Shown piece by piece: positions 34,762-44,719 of a stretch of 64,000 nt of DNA. The DNA comes from an uncultured Bacteroidales bacterium (GTDB lineage Bacteria > Bacteroidota > Bacteroidia > Bacteroidales > Bacteroidaceae). A program made the position numbers and the translations under genes. The notes below the pieces were generated by a model, which saw nothing but the letters and a program-made list of their open reading frames with translations, was not told where the DNA came from and did no database searches. Location of the stretch: the NCBI GenBank assembly GCA_902801325.1, contig CADCHQ010000009.1:34775-98774 (forward strand), written 5' to 3'. Within the stretch, counting starts at the first letter, position 1; every line of letters starts with the position of its first letter.

Positions 34762-37700
34762 ATGTCAAGTGTAAAATGTAAAATGTCGAATGCTATGAGA
34801 CGTACGTTATTGACCTTCGCCCTACTTATCGGCGTAGTCCACTTTCAGAGTTCAGTATTCAATGTTCAATGTTTAATCGGCGGCATCGCTGCTCAAACAA
34901 ATGAACTGAGTATTGGTGATGTTACCTTCCCAGCTGGAAAGACTGCCGTCATACCCATTGAACTCAATAACCAGAGTGACATCTGTGGTGTGCAGTTCGA
35001 GATAGGTCTACCCTATCAGCTATCTACGGTAACGGACGAGGAGACGGGAGGTTCAAAGCTTCCCTTCTACCTCAACCGTAGTCGCACCAATGGTTTTGAT
35101 ATGTCCGTAAGGTCAATGGGCAATACTTATATGTACTATAATAATGGTGCAAATCGTGAGTACAAATATGTTTATCGTGTAATCATTACTAATGTTGACA
35201 ATTCACCCATTGTTGGTAGTAGCGGTACATTGCTTACTATAAGTATGCCTCTGCCAGAAACACTGGCAAACGGGGCACAATTAGTAAGTGCTTTACGTGA
35301 CAATAAGATTATTTTAAGTGACCGAGAAGGTAATCAAGTTGCAACAAGCACCACAGGAACTACGGGTACTGTTACCGTGGAAGTCATTCCGCGTCCCGAC
35401 CTTGTGCCGACTAATGTGTCAGTTTCCCAAACATTGGTAAACCCTGGCGACCAATTAGACTTCGCATGGAAGGTGGTGAACCAAGGCGATAGTGCTACCG
35501 GTGCAGGGTGGACTGAAAAACTCTATTTGGAGAATGAAAATCGCACACGCGTCTATGTTGGAACGACAGCCTACGAAGGGACACTGGAAGCTGGAGCTAA
35601 CGTAAGTCGTCAGTTCTCAGTTAATCTCGACGAGTTTCCCGGCATTAGTGGCAATTGTCGCCCAGTTGTACAAATAGTACCAGCTGCCAACTGTAATGAG
35701 ATTCCTCTAAACCAAGCCAATAATACTGCTTATGGCAGTAGCTATTCGTTGCGTGTGCAGAAGTATCTTGTTCTAACACCTTACAAGAACCTCATTCCTG
35801 AGAAATCTTCTTCCTATTTTACCTGCGAACTTCGTCGTACCGGCGATCTAAGCGAGTCTCAAACCTTCAGTGTTACGACTCGTGACGTTTCTGGAAATAC
35901 AGGAAGGCTAAGAGTTGGTTCGGATGGTAGTGGACAAGTAAAGTTTACTGCTCAAAGTAATAAAACTTACATTTACCTCTATCCCATTGACAATGAAGAC
36001 ATCAATGTCGACCAACGTGTTGCCATCGTAGTTAATGAACCTTTGAATAATGGTTACGCATGCGTAATAGACAGTGTACGCGTTGAAGATAACGACCTCG
36101 TTCCTCTAACCCTAACATTGGATAAGAGTGAATACAACGAAGGAGATGTGATGCATGTAACAGCCACAGTTCCTGATCGATATTATCCCGAAGACCTATA
36201 CGTTTATCTAACCATTGAACAGTCGAAGCGTTTTAAACTGCCACAGCGCATAGCCTTCGAGGCAGGAGCAACTACAGCAACCATTGACATACCTGTCGTA
36301 CAGGACAAGACACCAGCTAATCCACAAACCATCAAATTGACAGGTACAGCCGACCACCATAAAAAGGCAGAGGTTTTCTTTATCCTGAATGATGACGATA
36401 CACCTGCCATTGAGATGACACTGACTCCGACTACAGTAAGTGAGGGGGCTGGTCCCAGTGCTATGTTAGGCACAATCACACGAACGGAGGTCACCAACAA
36501 CCAAATTACCATCAAACTGACGGACGATGGCACTAATGACATCTATTATTCGACCCGTCAGGTAACCATGCCCGCAGGAACGACCACGGTTAATTTCCCA
36601 CTGGGTGTAAAGGATAATGCCGTTGTTGAAGGGGATCGCGTTGTGAATGTTACAGCGGCCATATACATCAGTAGCTGTAATTGTGAAAGCATTGGTGACA
36701 AGCAAACCAGTGTTACCATCCCCGTCACTATCACGGATGATGATGGACCGGCCCTTACTGTCACTACTAATAAAGCCACAATCATGGAGGGTGATGCTAC
36801 AGGAGCTACACTTACCATCAAGCGAAATACAACAGACAATGCCGAACCATTGACTGTAACAATAGAGCATGATGGTACGGATGTGACCTGCCCAACAACG
36901 GTAACAATCCCTGCAGGTTCTACTTCTACAACAATCTCATTTGTTGCTTTAAGTAACACGCAAGAGGAAGGTGACCGCACTGTCAGCATCACTGCAAAAG
37001 CCGAAGGCTATAGTATGGGCTCTGCTTGGGTACTAATTAGTGACCGCACACTACCTGATGTCCTATTTGAAAGCATAAGTCTTTCCCGGAATGAGGTTGC
37101 AGCTGGCGATAGTATCATAGTAACGATGAATATACAAAACATTGGTGCTGCGAACTTCCCCACAGGTGCCACTCTGCAAGTGCTGCAAAACGGAACGGTA
37201 ATCAATACACAACAAACGCCAAGAGTCATTGCAGTAGGTGAAACTCAAACATTTACTGCCTACTTGAAGACAAGTGACGTACCTGCAGAATACACAATCT
37301 CTGCAAAGATAAACCCACAAAATAGTTTGCCCGAATTACTATATGTGAACAACAGTTCAGAGGTGCTCAACCTATCTGTTAAATCTCTCTATACATTCAC
37401 TATTAGTGCTGACAAGACTGTTTATAACGAGGGCGATGATGTCACATTAACTGGTAAGGTTACCGCTATAGGTTCTTCTTCTGTAGCTGATTTACACATT
37501 GAGCCCTATATCATCTTTAATGGCAGCCGCACGAAACTCGATTGCATAACGGATGCGAGTGGAAATTTCAGTGTACTTTATCAACTTCCCGCAAGCTATA
37601 GAGGTCATTTCACCTATGGTGTATGTAATCCCAACGAAGAATTGACAACTGAAATGGGGGCGTTCAACGTCTATGGATTTGAGCGTACAAGCAACGCATA

Positions 37701-40700
37701 CTTGAAACATCAGCTTTTCAAAGGCGAACCATATCAGGGGACTATCAGTCTGCATAACCTTACTTCATTGCCATTACATCATATTACACCAACACTGAGT
37801 GGAGATACAAGCAATTATGATTTCGAAATTGGTAGTATTGATGAATTATCTGGTGACAGCACACGTACCATTACATATCGCATCACAGGTAAGGATGTAA
37901 CAGCAGGTAAAAATTGGGAGATTATTACCATTAACTTTACCACTGATGAGGGAGCTACACTGAGTGTAAATACATATAACTTCACACAGCTCCATACTCC
38001 TAAATTAGTAACAAACACCACGAGCATTAACACTACCGTTACAAAGGGACAGAGCCGTACATACCCCATCGAGTTAACTAATACGGGTCTTGGAGAAACG
38101 GGTAAAGTTTCTATTGATATGCCAACTGGCATGGGTAATTTCATTACCTTGGCTACACCCGCAGAGATGAGTAATATGCTTCCCGGCGACTCTACTACCA
38201 TTATGTTACGATTCACGGCAAATGAAGACCTTGATGTAAATCTTATTCAAAAAGGTAGTCTTGCCATTAATTGTGAAAATGGTAATTATGTCCGTGTAAA
38301 CTTCAGTGTAAAGGTTGTAAGTGAAAGCAAGGGAGCCCTGCGCGTGAAAGTGCAGGATGAAAACACCATCTATGGTAATAAGGATGGAGAAAAACCATAT
38401 GTAAAAGGTGCAACCGTACAATTGAAGGACTATAACACCGGAGTTACAGTCGTACAAGGAACAACTCCCGATGAAACGGATGCTGGTATCCTATTTGAAA
38501 ACATCAACGAGGGTTATTACCAGTTGTATGTAACTGCAGATAAACACGACGACTATCGCCAGAACATTGTTGTTAGTCCCGGTGACACGACAACCCATTT
38601 AGCAACCATCTCTTATCAAGCTGTAAGTGTTAGTTGGGATGTAGTGGAAACGGAAGTAGAGGATGAATACGAGATTGTAACAACAGTTACATATGAAACC
38701 CACGTTCCTGTGCCTGTTGTACGCATGACAGCCCCCTCTAAGATAGAATTTGATAAGATTGAGTATGGAAAGGCAACTATGTTTAACATCGTCCTGCGCA
38801 ACGATGGTCTAATTGCAGCACAGAAGACCCATGTTGACCTACCAACCGTAAAGGGCTTTACTATCACCCCACTTGTTGAAGCATCTGACTTTACTATAGG
38901 AGCTCAACAGAGTTATACAATTCCTGTCCGCATCACACGATATGCAGAGACCTTAACCTATGGCACTAGCGGTGGCGGTGGCTCCGGCGGTGGCGGTGGC
39001 TCTGGCGGTAGCGGTGGATCCGGCGGTAGCGGTGGATCCGGCGGTGGCGGTGGCTCTGGCGGTAGCGGTGGCTCCGGTGGTGGAGGTGGCTCTGGTGGCG
39101 GAGGCGGCTCCGGTGGCGGAGGTGGAGGAGGTGACGGCGACGGAAATCCCGACGGTCCTGGCAATGTACCCTGTAACCTAAGTATCGGTGGTGGATATTC
39201 ATGGCCATGCGGAGGTACCGACAAATCAGCTGGCTTTGGACAGAGCATTGATCCAATGAGTAGTGAAGCACGCGCCAGTGGCGGATGCTCTGGCAATCCA
39301 GGAGGAACTTATGTTCCAACTCCTGGTGGCGGTGGACCAGGCAGCCCCATTGGTCCTGCAAGTCCCGGTGGAGGCTCTGGTGGTGGTACCATAACAGGTG
39401 GTAAAACCTATCCAATGGGATGCGATGCTACATGTCCAGACTGGGACCCAAGGCCATGCTTAGGTTTAATACCTGGCTATGATTGTTTTAGAACAGGAGC
39501 ACATGGATTGGCAGCAGCAGCATCGTCTATCCAAGGAGATTGGGAATCAACCGGATACCACCAAGACGAGACATTTAAGGCAGCTAAAGATTGTGCTATC
39601 GGACTAATTCCTATACTTGGAACTGCTATCGGTGCTCTTAATTGTCTGGAATCACTCTTTGACGGGGCAGCAGCAGCAGCATGTAATGCATTCTCTGGAG
39701 GGTCTGCAAGCGGAGGAGGCGTAGGACCATGGTGGGCACCTAAGCGAAAAGGGATGCAGATTCCAAAACTGCTTACTTCCTTCTACAATAAGTTAAGTCC
39801 ATTTGGCAAGTTTGCTTATAGTACTAAATTGTACTTTGAGCTACAGTACGATGCTCCAGAAATGCTTGAACATATTACAGAGGAGATGGCACAAAATCTT
39901 GTAATCATTGATGACCTCATAATAGATTTAGGCAAAGAAAACAGGTTGTTAACCATTGATCCAATGACAGAAATACCTGAAGTCGGAACTGACGATAATA
40001 TGGATGCATATGGTTTCCTAGCAATTATGCCCAATCATCAATCTACGTATTATGATTTCGACATTCGTAAATATTTACAGCGTCGTATCAATACGGTTAA
40101 AAAATTTGCAGGCGAGTCGTATGATGAGAGTTTAATAATAGACACAGACTCGTTGATGGCTCTTGTAACTCGAATGGAGGAAAGCGAACAAGCGATGGTG
40201 GAGATGGGTTATGCCACATGGAACGATCTCATCCAAAGCGCTAATGCAGACATGCTGGAATTCACAACAAATAATACCACATCTACCTGCGCCACTGTTA
40301 AACTTGAAATCGAGCAGAAACTAGTTCTCACTCGTCAGGCTTTCCGTGGTACACTTACAGTGGACAATGCATTGAGTACAGAACTAAGTGATATTGATTT
40401 AGAGGTTGTTGTTCAGAACATGTTAGGTGAGCAGGCCACCAGCCATGAATTCCAGATTAATTTTGAAAGCATTGAAGGCTTTACGGGTTCCTTGAATGGC
40501 CCATGGACTCTTGCTCCTAAGACAAAAGGCGTAGCAACAGTACTCTTTATCCCAACGAAGTATGCAGCACCCGATTCATTAACTACATACTCATTCGGCG
40601 GTAATCTGTCGTGGAGTGATGGCACGAACTATCAAAACCGTACCCTCTCTCCTGTTGCACTACAGGTTAAACCATCACCTGAGTTGGATTTGACGTACTT

Positions 40701-43125
40701 CATGCAACGTGACATCTATGGTGACAACCCGCTAACCGAGGAAGTCGAACCTATCATTCCTTCTGAATTCTCTGTCTTAATTCACAATAAGGGTAAAGGT
40801 GAAGCCACGAACGTACGCATGTTGACAAAACAACCGAAGATCGTGGAGAACGAAAAGGGATTACTTGTTGACTTTGCCATCGTAAGCAGTAGCTTGAACG
40901 GTGGAGAAAAGGCAATGGCATTGGATTCACTGATTGCTACGCAGTTTGGCGATATTCCTGCTGGTGGAAGTTCATATGCAACTTGGGATTTGACCTGCAC
41001 GCTACTTGGTCATTTCGTAAACTACGACGTAAGTGTAACCCATGTAACCAGTTATGGCAATCCTGACTTGTCACTGCTTGATCAGGTAACCATTCATGAA
41101 CTTATCCATAGTGTAAATGCACGCTTCGGCGAACAAAAGTATCGTGCTTGGGTATGTAACGACGTTGAGGATGGACATGCAGAACCGGATCATATCTACT
41201 TCTCGAATGGCGAAGACGATGTTCTGAAGACATTGTCAGCTATTACTACAATAACGGCCCTCGGTGATTCTAAGTGGCGTGTAAGAGTAACTGTTCCTCA
41301 GAAAGAGTGGTTCTACACTGCTGTTTCTGACCCGACAGGTGGTTCTTCCAAGATTCTCTCAATCAAGGACGAGAATACAGGTGAAGATATAGATCCCGAT
41401 AATTTCTGGACAACACAATGGACCATGCAGGATGGCTTCGACCCAGTGGCAGAGAATAAGTTGCACATCGTAGATTATGCCGATGGACCTAAGACGTTTA
41501 GCTACATTATCGAGTTTGAACCCACTCCTGACTTACGTCTCGATGTCACAAGTATAGAAACTGTACCTGACGAGAAGGATATTGCAGAGACAGTTATCGA
41601 AAACTTGACTGTAACGTTTAATAAACCTATTGAAGCTACGACCTTTACGCGTGATGACATTGTGCTACGTTACGAAGGCGAGAAACAAAACACTGCCATA
41701 CCTATCACTATGGTAGAGAACGACAGCATCTTCCGCCTGAACACTAGTGCATTGAGCGAGAACGGTTATTATGTACTGCAAGTGAAGACCGACAGCATAA
41801 TGGATAAAGAAGGTTTCCTCGGTTACAATGGCAAGCAAGTGAAGTGGATGCTCTTCAAGGACGGACTAGTTCACTACAATGTATCTCCATGGCCTGAGAA
41901 TGCTGGTACCATTGAGACTAGCACTGGAACATCAAATGGCGATCAAGAGTATGGAGATTACATTACTGTAACAGCTACAGCCAATGAAGGCTATAATTTC
42001 GAATACTGGGCAATTAATCCATATGGTAATAGCGGAACTTCTGGCGTAAAGGGCAAACGTTTTGCAAAGTCTACAGGGGCTTCTATCAATGAAGATGACC
42101 TGGAACGTATTGGCACTGATCCAAGCATTACTGTCGAACTGGATAAGACATACAATCTTGTTGCTGTCTTCAAACCAAAGACCTACAACGTGAATATTGT
42201 TATGCCTACAGCTGTTGGTGAAGTTAACGTCGGTTCGGGTATCTATGAATACGGAACTGTACTTAACCTGAAGGCAACGGCCAACGAGGGATATCGCATT
42301 ATCGGCTTCGTTGTAGACGAGGAAGAAATTGAGGGAGATGAATATGACCACACAGTAACAGGAGATGCAACCATCGTTATTGACTACAAGGATCTGTCGC
42401 CTGTAAGTGTTATCCTTCAAGACACCAAGGACTACATACCTGAAGCCATTGAACTGGCTAACGTGAAGTTGCAACGTTCCTTCCGCAAGGGCTCATGGAA
42501 TACCATCTGTCTGCCTTGTGACGTAAACAATCCTGAGGAGGTATTCGGAACAGGAACGAAGGTTGCTCGCCTTACCAGTATGGAAGACGAACTGATGCAC
42601 TTCTCTTTGGTTCATCAGATGAAGGCTAATATCCCCTACCTCATTAAGCCGGGTATCTTAATGTCGAATAGCCTTGTTGCAAATGGTGAAACCAAAACGT
42701 CGTTATTCGACATCCTTGGCACCAGCATTGAAGAGCCCGAAGGCGAACGTCCTATCGACGTAATTGATGAAGGCGTAAGCTTCATTGGTTCATATGTTGT
42801 GGAATCAGTTCCTAAGGATGCTGGTTATTACTACATCTCCAGTGACGTACTCTACTATGTTGATGCAAGTGCCAATGTTCCGACTGGTCGATTCCGTGGA
42901 TACTTCCACGCCGACGTAGAAGGCCTTGCCAAACGTGTGGGTGTAAAGATTGAGGATGAGATAGAGACCATCATCGTTGATGTGGATCAGAATAGCAACA
43001 TCAGCAATGCTATTTACAGCATCGATGGCAAACTCGTTCGCCCGGCTGGAACTAGTACCAAGGAGTTGCGCAACCTCCCGAAGGGTATCTACATCATGAA
43101 CGGACATCGCGTTGTGATTAAATAA
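34762..43125 (+). CDS. Giant CARDB/Calx-beta multidomain adhesin with Gly-Ser linker and sorting tail
   Basis: A 2787-residue exported protein with a strong ribosome site (AAAGGAGGA). Order of parts: signal region (TLLTFALLIGVV, then repeat-encoded FQSSVFNVQ); cohesin-like beta domain ~45-205; CARDB ~212-335; Calx-beta-like repeats ~450-760 (LDKSEYNEGD, VTITDDDGP, YNEGDDV); a second CARDB ~765-875; a Gly/Ser linker ~1402-1460 coded by GGCGGT repeats; a Cys/Gly-rich segment to ~1555; a hydrophobic helix-like block ~1607-1650 (AIGLIPILGTAIGALNCLESL); further beta domains; InlB-type repeats ~2373-2530 (ATANEGYNFEYWAINP); tail YSIDGKLVRP..GIYIMNGHRVVIK. It is probably co-transcribed with the LRR gene and displayed on the surface. 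Function is inferred from architecture only. Confidence 0.88.
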   Translation: MSSVKCKMSNAMRRTLLTFALLIGVVHFQSSVFNVQCLIGGIAAQTNELSIGDVTFPAGKTAVIPIELNNQSDICGVQFEIGLPYQLSTVTDEETGGSKLPFYLNRSRTNGFDMSVRSMGNTYMYYNNGANREYKYVYRVIITNVDNSPIVGSSGTLLTISMPLPETLANGAQLVSALRDNKIILSDREGNQVATSTTGTTGTVTVEVIPRPDLVPTNVSVSQTLVNPGDQLDFAWKVVNQGDSATGAGWTEKLYLENENRTRVYVGTTAYEGTLEAGANVSRQFSVNLDEFPGISGNCRPVVQIVPAANCNEIPLNQANNTAYGSSYSLRVQKYLVLTPYKNLIPEKSSSYFTCELRRTGDLSESQTFSVTTRDVSGNTGRLRVGSDGSGQVKFTAQSNKTYIYLYPIDNEDINVDQRVAIVVNEPLNNGYACVIDSVRVEDNDLVPLTLTLDKSEYNEGDVMHVTATVPDRYYPEDLYVYLTIEQSKRFKLPQRIAFEAGATTATIDIPVVQDKTPANPQTIKLTGTADHHKKAEVFFILNDDDTPAIEMTLTPTTVSEGAGPSAMLGTITRTEVTNNQITIKLTDDGTNDIYYSTRQVTMPAGTTTVNFPLGVKDNAVVEGDRVVNVTAAIYISSCNCESIGDKQTSVTIPVTITDDDGPALTVTTNKATIMEGDATGATLTIKRNTTDNAEPLTVTIEHDGTDVTCPTTVTIPAGSTSTTISFVALSNTQEEGDRTVSITAKAEGYSMGSAWVLISDRTLPDVLFESISLSRNEVAAGDSIIVTMNIQNIGAANFPTGATLQVLQNGTVINTQQTPRVIAVGETQTFTAYLKTSDVPAEYTISAKINPQNSLPELLYVNNSSEVLNLSVKSLYTFTISADKTVYNEGDDVTLTGKVTAIGSSSVADLHIEPYIIFNGSRTKLDCITDASGNFSVLYQLPASYRGHFTYGVCNPNEELTTEMGAFNVYGFERTSNAYLKHQLFKGEPYQGTISLHNLTSLPLHHITPTLSGDTSNYDFEIGSIDELSGDSTRTITYRITGKDVTAGKNWEIITINFTTDEGATLSVNTYNFTQLHTPKLVTNTTSINTTVTKGQSRTYPIELTNTGLGETGKVSIDMPTGMGNFITLATPAEMSNMLPGDSTTIMLRFTANEDLDVNLIQKGSLAINCENGNYVRVNFSVKVVSESKGALRVKVQDENTIYGNKDGEKPYVKGATVQLKDYNTGVTVVQGTTPDETDAGILFENINEGYYQLYVTADKHDDYRQNIVVSPGDTTTHLATISYQAVSVSWDVVETEVEDEYEIVTTVTYETHVPVPVVRMTAPSKIEFDKIEYGKATMFNIVLRNDGLIAAQKTHVDLPTVKGFTITPLVEASDFTIGAQQSYTIPVRITRYAETLTYGTSGGGGSGGGGGSGGSGGSGGSGGSGGGGGSGGSGGSGGGGGSGGGGGSGGGGGGGDGDGNPDGPGNVPCNLSIGGGYSWPCGGTDKSAGFGQSIDPMSSEARASGGCSGNPGGTYVPTPGGGGPGSPIGPASPGGGSGGGTITGGKTYPMGCDATCPDWDPRPCLGLIPGYDCFRTGAHGLAAAASSIQGDWESTGYHQDETFKAAKDCAIGLIPILGTAIGALNCLESLFDGAAAAACNAFSGGSASGGGVGPWWAPKRKGMQIPKLLTSFYNKLSPFGKFAYSTKLYFELQYDAPEMLEHITEEMAQNLVIIDDLIIDLGKENRLLTIDPMTEIPEVGTDDNMDAYGFLAIMPNHQSTYYDFDIRKYLQRRINTVKKFAGESYDESLIIDTDSLMALVTRMEESEQAMVEMGYATWNDLIQSANADMLEFTTNNTTSTCATVKLEIEQKLVLTRQAFRGTLTVDNALSTELSDIDLEVVVQNMLGEQATSHEFQINFESIEGFTGSLNGPWTLAPKTKGVATVLFIPTKYAAPDSLTTYSFGGNLSWSDGTNYQNRTLSPVALQVKPSPELDLTYFMQRDIYGDNPLTEEVEPIIPSEFSVLIHNKGKGEATNVRMLTKQPKIVENEKGLLVDFAIVSSSLNGGEKAMALDSLIATQFGDIPAGGSSYATWDLTCTLLGHFVNYDVSVTHVTSYGNPDLSLLDQVTIHELIHSVNARFGEQKYRAWVCNDVEDGHAEPDHIYFSNGEDDVLKTLSAITTITALGDSKWRVRVTVPQKEWFYTAVSDPTGGSSKILSIKDENTGEDIDPDNFWTTQWTMQDGFDPVAENKLHIVDYADGPKTFSYIIEFEPTPDLRLDVTSIETVPDEKDIAETVIENLTVTFNKPIEATTFTRDDIVLRYEGEKQNTAIPITMVENDSIFRLNTSALSENGYYVLQVKTDSIMDKEGFLGYNGKQVKWMLFKDGLVHYNVSPWPENAGTIETSTGTSNGDQEYGDYITVTATANEGYNFEYWAINPYGNSGTSGVKGKRFAKSTGASINEDDLERIGTDPSITVELDKTYNLVAVFKPKTYNVNIVMPTAVGEVNVGSGIYEYGTVLNLKATANEGYRIIGFVVDEEEIEGDEYDHTVTGDATIVIDYKDLSPVSVILQDTKDYIPEAIELANVKLQRSFRKGSWNTICLPCDVNNPEEVFGTGTKVARLTSMEDELMHFSLVHQMKANIPYLIKPGILMSNSLVANGETKTSLFDILGTSIEEPEGERPIDVIDEGVSFIGSYVVESVPKDAGYYYISSDVLYYVDASANVPTGRFRGYFHADVEGLAKRVGVKIEDEIETIIVDVDQNSNISNAIYSIDGKLVRPAGTSTKELRNLPKGIYIMNGHRVVIK

Positions 43126-43154
43126 TAGTTGACAACACAACGTAAACTAACGCG

Positions 43155-43189
43155 AGGAGCTGTACCATTGGGTGCAGCTCCTTGTTTTT
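43155..43189 (+). terminator. Terminator of the giant surface-protein operon
   Basis: AGGAGCTG (43155-43162) / CAGCTCCT (43175-43182), then TGTTTTT. Confidence 0.8.
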
Positions 43190-43210
43190 ATCATTCTAAT
43201 AATACCAACA

Positions 43211-43259
43211 TTGCTCGACTTCAGTATGCAAGCGTCACTACTTAGTCGATGCTGAGCGG
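43211..43259 (-). repeat. 50-base GACGCTTGC element, minus-strand copy
   Basis: Read on the minus strand it begins CCGCTCAGCATC and contains AGTAGTGACGCTTGCATAC before GAGCAA. This aligns closely with the plus-strand copy at 58156-58207 (CCGCTCGGCATC, AGCAGTGACGCTTGCGTAG). Confidence 0.65.
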
Positions 43260-43261
43260 AC

Positions 43262-43444
43262 ATTTATAAGGCTTAGGCCTTACGGCGGAGACCCTTAGGT
43301 CTTAATTCGGAAGACCTAGGCCTTACGGCAATTGAATATAGGTTCAAAGGCAATCGAATATAAGTTCAAAGACACACGAATATAGGTTCGATAGCACTCG
43401 AATATAAGTTCATCGGCTAAAGGTTATGTTTCCTTTAGCCGATG
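43262..43444 (+). repeat. GGCCTTAGG palindromes, 22-base direct repeats and a 13-bp hairpin
   Basis: TAAGGCTTAGGCCTTA and variants (43266-43326) are followed by three 22-base units (43340-43361, 43362-43383, 43384-43405; ArGTTCrAAnnCAnnCGAATAT) and a partial fourth. That fourth unit merges with a perfect stem CATCGGCTAAAGG (43411-43423) / CCTTTAGCCGATG (43432-43444). The rest of 43445-43529 holds two ACAACCTTG copies and no gene. The hairpin could terminate the minus-strand tdh transcript, but it lacks a clear T run. Confidence 0.8.
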
Positions 43445-43529
43445 ATTGTATTATCTGTGTCCTGAGATAGCACAACCTTGCAACGAAGATTGTACAACCT
43501 TGAAGGTATTATTGTATATATCGTATATG

Positions 43530-44483
43530 TTAAAGCAGTTTCTCCTCGAGGTGTTTCAGCATATCTACTGTCATGGAGTCAAGGTCGTAGTTGGGCTTCC
43601 AGTCCCACTCGTTCCTTGCACATGAGTCATCCATCTTGTTAGGCCACGAGTCGGCAATGGACTGACGCAGGGGATCGACATCATATTCCATTTCGAAGTC
43701 GGGCTTGTACTTACGAATAGCCTGGAAGATGGTATCGGGATCGAAACTCATCGAAGCCACATTGAAGCCATTGTGATGTACCAGTCGCGAAGGATCGGCT
43801 TCCATTATGCGAACTGCAGCCTTCAGGGCGTCGGGCATGTACATCATATCCATCAGGGTTCCCTTGGCTATGGGGCAAACAAACTTCTCTCCCTTGACGG
43901 CGCTGTAATAGATGTCAACGGCATAGTCCGTGGTACCACCACCTGGCAAGGTCTTCCAAGAGATAAGTCCCGGGAAACGGACAGAACGTGTGTCAACGCC
44001 ATATTTCAGATGATAGTAATCGCTGAGGAGTTCGGTTGTTACCTTGGAAATGCCATAGATGGTGCGCGGACGCTGTATGGTGTCCTGCGGAGTCATGTCG
44101 TGAGGTGTGTCGGCACCAAACGAACCTATCGAACTAGGGGTAAATACGGCACAATGGTGTTCGCGGGCCACCTCAAGCACTTTCCACAGTCCGTCGATGC
44201 CTATCTTCCATGCCAGGCGAGGACGCGACTCGGCAACCACACTCAGCAGTGCCGCCAGATTGTAGATGGTGTCAATATTGTACTCCTTCACCACATCGGC
44301 AATGTGTTGCCCGTCCATAACGTCGGCAATAGCGGCAGGACCGCCCTCCAGCAAGTCTGCTTTAGGCTCTGCACCCACAATATAGCCTGCGACAACATGG
44401 CTTCCACCATAACTTTCTCTCAACACGCGAGTTAGCTCCGAACCGATCTGGCCCGTTGAACCAATTACCAAAATGTTTTTCAT
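43530..44483 (-). CDS. L-threonine 3-dehydrogenase, NAD-epimerase-like (SDR) type
   Basis: A 317-residue extended short-chain dehydrogenase. The Rossmann motif is GSTGQIG (residues 8-14), then YNLAALLSVVAE, the Ser in TPSSIGSFG, and the catalytic YxxxK in TIYGISKVTTE. RFPGLISW and GTTDYAVDIYY are typical of the epimerase-type threonine dehydrogenases of Bacteroidetes and eukaryotes, distinct from zinc-dependent Tdh. It oxidises threonine to 2-amino-3-ketobutyrate. The next gene, divergent by 236 bases, encodes the CoA ligase that uses that product, which strongly supports the assignment. Promoter box TATTTTTG is at 44517-44524 on the minus strand. Confidence 0.9.
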   Translation of the reverse strand: MKNILVIGSTGQIGSELTRVLRESYGGSHVVAGYIVGAEPKADLLEGGPAAIADVMDGQHIADVVKEYNIDTIYNLAALLSVVAESRPRLAWKIGIDGLWKVLEVAREHHCAVFTPSSIGSFGADTPHDMTPQDTIQRPRTIYGISKVTTELLSDYYHLKYGVDTRSVRFPGLISWKTLPGGGTTDYAVDIYYSAVKGEKFVCPIAKGTLMDMMYMPDALKAAVRIMEADPSRLVHHNGFNVASMSFDPDTIFQAIRKYKPDFEMEYDVDPLRQSIADSWPNKMDDSCARNEWDWKPNYDLDSMTVDMLKHLEEKLL

Positions 44484-44719
44484 CGTATTATTAGAATTAA
44501 TCTCGTTTTAACAGGACAAAAATAGTAAATAATTTGGGATTAAAGGATAGGGATTACAGAATATTTTGTAAATTTGTCGAAAGAAATCGATAAATCTATC
44601 CACCATATAACACCGAAACCATTAAAAATTGACTATTGAAGGCCCTCGTCCCAACGGGGAGAGGGGCTTTACATTTGACATTTGACATTTGACATCTACT
44701 TAACATAACCTATAATAAT
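44484..44719. promoter_or_regulatory. Divergent promoter region of tdh and kbl with repeats in the kbl leader
   Basis: Minus-strand box TATTTTTG (44524-44517) serves tdh. Plus-strand box TAAATTTG (44569-44576) is a candidate for kbl. The kbl leader then contains a GC-rich palindrome (CCCTCGTCCC..GGGGAGAGGGG, 44642-44665) and a GACATTT phrase array (44670-44697) before the ATG at 44720. Confidence 0.6.

Noticed and set aside
38958..39415. Pro/His-rich and Ala/Val-rich ORFs in other frames and on the minus strand
   Set aside because: They are frames of the GGCGGT-repeat linker of the adhesin gene and reflect the low-complexity DNA.
43340..43416. Regularly spaced 22-base repeats considered as a CRISPR array
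   Set aside because: The units are contiguous with no unique spacers, they vary internally, and no cas gene is nearby.
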